DNA from: Vibrio ostreae
GTDB taxonomy: Bacteria > Pseudomonadota > Gammaproteobacteria > Enterobacterales > Vibrionaceae
Reading direction: 5' to 3'
NCBI RefSeq assembly: GCF_019226825.1
Contig: NZ_CP076643.1
Span: 3,162,001 to 3,226,000, forward strand
DNA length: 64,000 bases
Below, piece by piece: positions 60,957 through 64,000 of the stretch; within the stretch, counting starts at the first letter, position 1; each line of letters begins with the position of its first letter. The translations under genes and the position numbers were made by a program. The notes beneath the pieces were generated by a model, which saw only the letters and a program-made list of their open reading frames with translations, was not told the DNA's origin and ran no database searches.

Positions 60957-62552
60957 ATGTATCCAGAATTTTTTGGCCTGATCGAACATCCTTTTTCCAT
61001 CGTGCCTAATTCTCGGTATCTGTACCTCAGCCAGCGCCATAAAGAGGCCATGGCTCATCTGCAGTCAGGGCTGGGGGATGGCGGTGGTTTTGCCATGCTG
61101 ACCGGTGAAGTGGGGACGGGTAAAACCACAGTCGCGAAGGCGATTCTGGCCGGCTTACCCGCCCATACCCGGGCCGGATTTATTCTCAACCCGACCTTCT
61201 CAGAGCGTGAACTGCTGGAAGCCATTTGTGATGAATTTGCTATTCAGTATCCGGCTCAGGCGACGCTGAAACAGCTCAGCCAGGTGTTGTATCAGTTTCT
61301 GCTCAATGAATATGCCAACGGCATTCAGGTTCTGCTGGTGATTGATGAGGCGCAGCACCTGGCACCGGATGTGCTGGAGCAGTTGCGCCTGCTCACTAAC
61401 CTGGAGACCGAGAGCCGTAAGCTGCTTAAAGTACTGCTGATTGGCCAGCCAGAGCTGCAGTTTAAATTGCAACTGCCGCAGTTGCGCCAGCTCGCGCAGC
61501 GTATCACCGGGCGCTATCATCTGCTGCCACTCGATGAGAGTGAAACGGCGCACTACATTCGTTTTCGCCTCCAGCAGGCCGGAGGGGACGGTAATCTGTT
61601 TTCTGCGCGCGGGGCGAAATGGATAGCCCAGCAAACCCATGGTATTCCGCGTCTGATTAACCTCGCCTGCGATGCGGCATTAAAGAATGCCTACCAGGCT
61701 GGCGAGCGCAATATCAATCTGGAGCGGGTCAAACAGGCCTGTACCCAGGTGATGAGTTTCCAGTCGACCGTTTACCAGCCGCAGAGTGCACCTCAGGCGC
61801 GCCGTTTCCCTCTCGCTGGTGTGATGTCAGCTCTGGTCGGTATCGGGGCCGCGGCCGCGATTGCTTACTGGCTGCCGCCACTGATTAGCCAGCAGATAGA
61901 GCAGCAGTGGCCGTTACCGGCACCTGCTGAGGCCGCTCAGCAGGCCGTTTTTCCACAGACAGTTGAAGATGCGTTACGCCAGTCCACAGACCGTGAGCAG
62001 GCGGTGAGAGCGTTATACGCAGTGTGGGGTTATGAAGCATCGGTGATCGAAAGTTTCTGTCAACGCTCGGCGTCTTCACTACTGGAATGTGAGCAGAATA
62101 TGGGCGACTGGAGCACTCTGGAGCAGCTCGATTTGCCGGTGGTGCTGACCTTAAGTCTGCGCGGTTTGCGCACTTATGCCGTGCTGTATCATCTGCAGGG
62201 CCAGCAGGTTGATCTGCTTATCAATCAGCAGCGCGTGCGCCTGGATCGCAAATGGATTGAGCCGCTGTGGCAGGGCGAATATCGGGTGGTGTGGCAGCCG
62301 TCTTTCTATCAGACGCTGCGCAGCGGGATGCGCGGCGATGATATCACCTTACTGGACCAGAAGTTATCTCGCCTGCTCGGCGAGCCGCAGCGCCGCAATG
62401 TGGTACTGTTTGATAAAGAGGTAAAACGCAAAGTGGAAGTATTTCAGCGCTGGCAAAATATGCAGGTGGACGGGATTGCCGGACGACAGACTCTGCGTCA
62501 GCTTGATTTGATGACGCAGCAGGACGGGCCGCGGCTGATGGAGGCGCAGTAA
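60957..62552 (+). CDS. gspA: General secretion pathway ATPase GspA (ExeA)
   Basis: GspA, 531 residues, an inner-membrane AAA+ ATPase which with GspB helps insert the type II secretin into the cell wall. The ATPase domain has GEVGTGKTT (Walker A, residues 50-58) and VLLVIDEAQHL (Walker B). A transmembrane helix lies near 284-308. The periplasmic part ends with a peptidoglycan-binding domain (VKRKVEVFQRWQNMQVDGIAGRQTLRQLD). It overlaps gspB by one base. Confidence 0.95.
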   Translation: MYPEFFGLIEHPFSIVPNSRYLYLSQRHKEAMAHLQSGLGDGGGFAMLTGEVGTGKTTVAKAILAGLPAHTRAGFILNPTFSERELLEAICDEFAIQYPAQATLKQLSQVLYQFLLNEYANGIQVLLVIDEAQHLAPDVLEQLRLLTNLETESRKLLKVLLIGQPELQFKLQLPQLRQLAQRITGRYHLLPLDESETAHYIRFRLQQAGGDGNLFSARGAKWIAQQTHGIPRLINLACDAALKNAYQAGERNINLERVKQACTQVMSFQSTVYQPQSAPQARRFPLAGVMSALVGIGAAAAIAYWLPPLISQQIEQQWPLPAPAEAAQQAVFPQTVEDALRQSTDREQAVRALYAVWGYEASVIESFCQRSASSLLECEQNMGDWSTLEQLDLPVVLTLSLRGLRTYAVLYHLQGQQVDLLINQQRVRLDRKWIEPLWQGEYRVVWQPSFYQTLRSGMRGDDITLLDQKLSRLLGEPQRRNVVLFDKEVKRKVEVFQRWQNMQVDGIAGRQTLRQLDLMTQQDGPRLMEAQ

Positions 62553-63403
62553 TGTCACAAGTGATGAAAGCGCTACAGCGCTCAGAGGCCAGCCATCAGC
62601 AATACAGCGCCCAGGCCGCGCAGATGATGTTGCCGGATACCGCCCATCGGCAGCGTGGTTTTCGCTGGTATCATGCTTTGTGGCTGCTGGTACCGGGCAT
62701 TGTCACTGCTGTGGTGGTCGCGGTGCAGAGTTATCAGCATCAGCAGGCGCGAATCGCGGCGCTTGGGGATGTCGGCCCAAGTGTGGTCCAGGTGCCAGCC
62801 AGTGTCGAACAGCTTGATTATCCGGATTTCGGTCCGCTGGCACGCAGCGAAGTTGAAGTGCCCGAGTTTGACCAATCAGCCGCTGACGAACTGATGGCAA
62901 GTGAGTCCGTAGGAGCCAATCAGCCGGCAGAGGCTGTGCCGGTTGCCTTAGCGTCTGCTGCTAATCAGGTTCCGCTTGCCAGCAATAGTCGTCGTCTGAC
63001 TGCGGCGCAAAGTGAGGCTGAGATGGACCGTCAGAACCAGCAGGCGCTGCGTTCACTCGACCTCAGTCAGTTATCGCCGCAGATGGCAGCACGGGTTGAA
63101 TCGGTTCTGCAGCAGGACGACACAGCCGCAGCGCAGCAAAACGAGCATCATGACGAAGATGCGATTGCCCTGGTTCAGCACAGCAATGAGTTCAGTGGTT
63201 ATCTGCCGGCGATGAACTTCCAGACTCATGTTTATGCCAGTAACGCGGTTAAACGCTGGATTAAAGTTAACGGGGTGGAATATCAGGAAGGGGATAAGAT
63301 TTTCGATAATGTGCAGCTGGTGGCGATTAAGCCGCAAAGCACGATTATCCTGTTTGGCCAGCAACCCATAGAGATCCCGGCACTGTACGACTGGCGCGGT
63401 TGA
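62552..63403 (+). CDS. gspB: General secretion pathway protein GspB (ExeB)
   Basis: GspB, 283 residues. One N-terminal transmembrane helix (about 38-60, YHALWLLVPGIVTAVVVAVQSY), a long low-complexity periplasmic region, and a C-terminal GspB domain (FQTHVYASNAVKRWIKVNGVEYQEGD, then VQLVAIKPQSTIILFGQQ). It works with GspA in assembling the secretin. The main gsp operon is not in this window. Confidence 0.93.
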   Translation: MSQVMKALQRSEASHQQYSAQAAQMMLPDTAHRQRGFRWYHALWLLVPGIVTAVVVAVQSYQHQQARIAALGDVGPSVVQVPASVEQLDYPDFGPLARSEVEVPEFDQSAADELMASESVGANQPAEAVPVALASAANQVPLASNSRRLTAAQSEAEMDRQNQQALRSLDLSQLSPQMAARVESVLQQDDTAAAQQNEHHDEDAIALVQHSNEFSGYLPAMNFQTHVYASNAVKRWIKVNGVEYQEGDKIFDNVQLVAIKPQSTIILFGQQPIEIPALYDWRG

Positions 63404-63446
63404 TGGCGCGCCTATACCAACAGTATAAAAATACACGGTCAAGATA

Positions 63447-63478
63447 AAAAAACGGTCACTGCAGAGTGACCGTTTTTT
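63447..63478. terminator. Bidirectional terminator after gspB
   Basis: AAAAAACGGTCACT pairs with AGTGACCGTTTTTT, between the convergent gspB and SH3-domain genes. Confidence 0.95.
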
Positions 63479-63496
63479 ATCTCATGATGTTGGCAC

Positions 63497-64000
63497 TTAA
63501 GCCCAGCCAGCCGGGTTGCGTTTACGGCGCGGAATAATGTGTGGCAGGATAAGACCCAGCAGCAGGCCGATACCAGCGACACCACCACCGTACATAAAGT
63601 ACTTCAGCAGCAGGTCTTCTTTCTGGGTATCCAGTTTGGCGCGCAGTTCACGGACTTCGCTCTGCGAGGTGGTCAGCTGTTTGCTGATGTCGCTGTAGTT
63701 CTTTTCCAGCTCCGCAATTTGTTTATTGCGAATTTCCAGTGAATCGACCAGGCCGGCTTTTTCACTGTCGGCGGTCTGACGTGCGTTAGCCAGCTTGCTT
63801 TTCACTTCAGTCAGCTCTTTTTCCAGCTGAGGCAGGCGAACCGCCATACTGACATCACGAGTAATAAAGCGGCTTTCTACCCAGCCGGTACGTCCACGCT
63901 CGTCGACGATTTGGCTGAACTCAGTCTCTTTATTCTGGCTAACTAATTTCACTTTCTCACCGGCATCGACACTACCGATAATTCGATACTGGTTACTAGG
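63497..64000 (-). CDS. SH3-domain membrane protein of the TIGR04211 / YgiM type (partial)
   Basis: The C-terminal 167 residues of a protein whose start lies beyond the right edge. It begins inside a bacterial SH3 domain (IIGSVDAGEKVKLVSQNKE, GRTGWVESRFI), continues with a long coiled coil (about 95 residues, rich in Glu, Lys and Gln), and ends with a transmembrane helix (FMYGGGVAGIGLLLGLILPHIIP) and a basic tail (RRKRN). This layout is that of the YgiM/TIGR04211 group, anchored in the inner membrane with the SH3 domain in the periplasm. Its function is not established. The neighbour of YgiM-type genes is often cca, fitting this place. Confidence 0.88.
   Translation of the reverse strand, partial: PSNQYRIIGSVDAGEKVKLVSQNKETEFSQIVDERGRTGWVESRFITRDVSMAVRLPQLEKELTEVKSKLANARQTADSEKAGLVDSLEIRNKQIAELEKNYSDISKQLTTSQSEVRELRAKLDTQKEDLLLKYFMYGGGVAGIGLLLGLILPHIIPRRKRNPAGWA

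Overview
The window is a stretch of chromosome from a Vibrio-like gammaproteobacterium. The evidence is the vibrio-type 16S rRNA, the nadB / rpoE-rseABC / lepAB-rnc-era-recO-pdxJ-acpS / barA-rlmD-relA-mazG-pyrG-eno order, leuO beside leuABCD, and gspAB after cca. From memory, this order resembles the conserved core of Vibrio cholerae chromosome I; I do not assign a species. Almost everything is housekeeping DNA. I see no insertion sequence, prophage, integron or CRISPR array.

Layout. 1-7.1 kb is the most accessory-looking part: the tail of a GGDEF protein, a tRNA-Leu with a partial duplication of its 3' end, two small exported proteins, a homocysteine methyltransferase-like protein, a membrane diguanylate cyclase, a VOC-fold protein and an HD-GYP c-di-GMP phosphodiesterase. 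7.1-13.2 kb is a complete rRNA operon (P1, P2, boxA, 16S, tRNA-Ile, tRNA-Ala, 23S, 5S, tRNA-Thr, second 5S, terminator). 13.3-27.2 kb carries a DUF547 protein, leuABCD with a leucine-rich leader peptide and attenuator, a PAP2 phosphatase with a glycosyltransferase-like gene, leuO, an acyl-CoA synthetase and ilvIH. 27.2-36.3 kb has serA, rpiA, fau, 6S RNA and zapA on the minus strand, ygfB-ubiH-ubiI on the plus strand, then ytfK, a YbaK-family deacylase and ygfZ on the minus strand. 36.5-48.6 kb has sdhE-ygfX, nadB, the sigma-E operon rpoE-rseABC and lepA-lepB-rnc-era-recO-pdxJ-acpS. 48.6-64 kb has barA (varS), rlmD, relA, mazG, pyrG, eno, cca, gspAB and the start of an SH3-domain membrane protein.

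How the genes fit together. Branched-chain amino acid synthesis (leuABCD, leuO, ilvIH) is clustered and appears leader-controlled. Serine and pentose metabolism, ubiquinone hydroxylation and NAD synthesis follow. A second theme is stress and global regulation: ytfK and relA (ppGpp), rpoE-rseABC (envelope stress), barA (Csr cascade), 6S RNA (RNA polymerase) and mazG. Three c-di-GMP proteins lie together before the rRNA operon.

Most notable points. (1) relA is broken by one extra A in an A-run near codon 174, either a true loss of the stringent-response synthetase or a sequence error. (2) Three different short tandem repeats lie in intergenic spacers; the one before mazG contains its ribosome binding site. 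(3) The ilvI leader can fold into a hairpin plus a compact three-way junction. (4) A possible small RNA ending in a strong terminator lies between ytfK and the YbaK-family gene. (5) nadB has a long hairpin in its leader. (6) A perfect PurR-like palindrome overlaps the likely serA promoter, and a CRP-like site sits just upstream of the pyrG promoter. Starts were chosen from ribosome-binding sites and family lengths. RNA and regulatory calls come from reading the sequence, not from covariance models.
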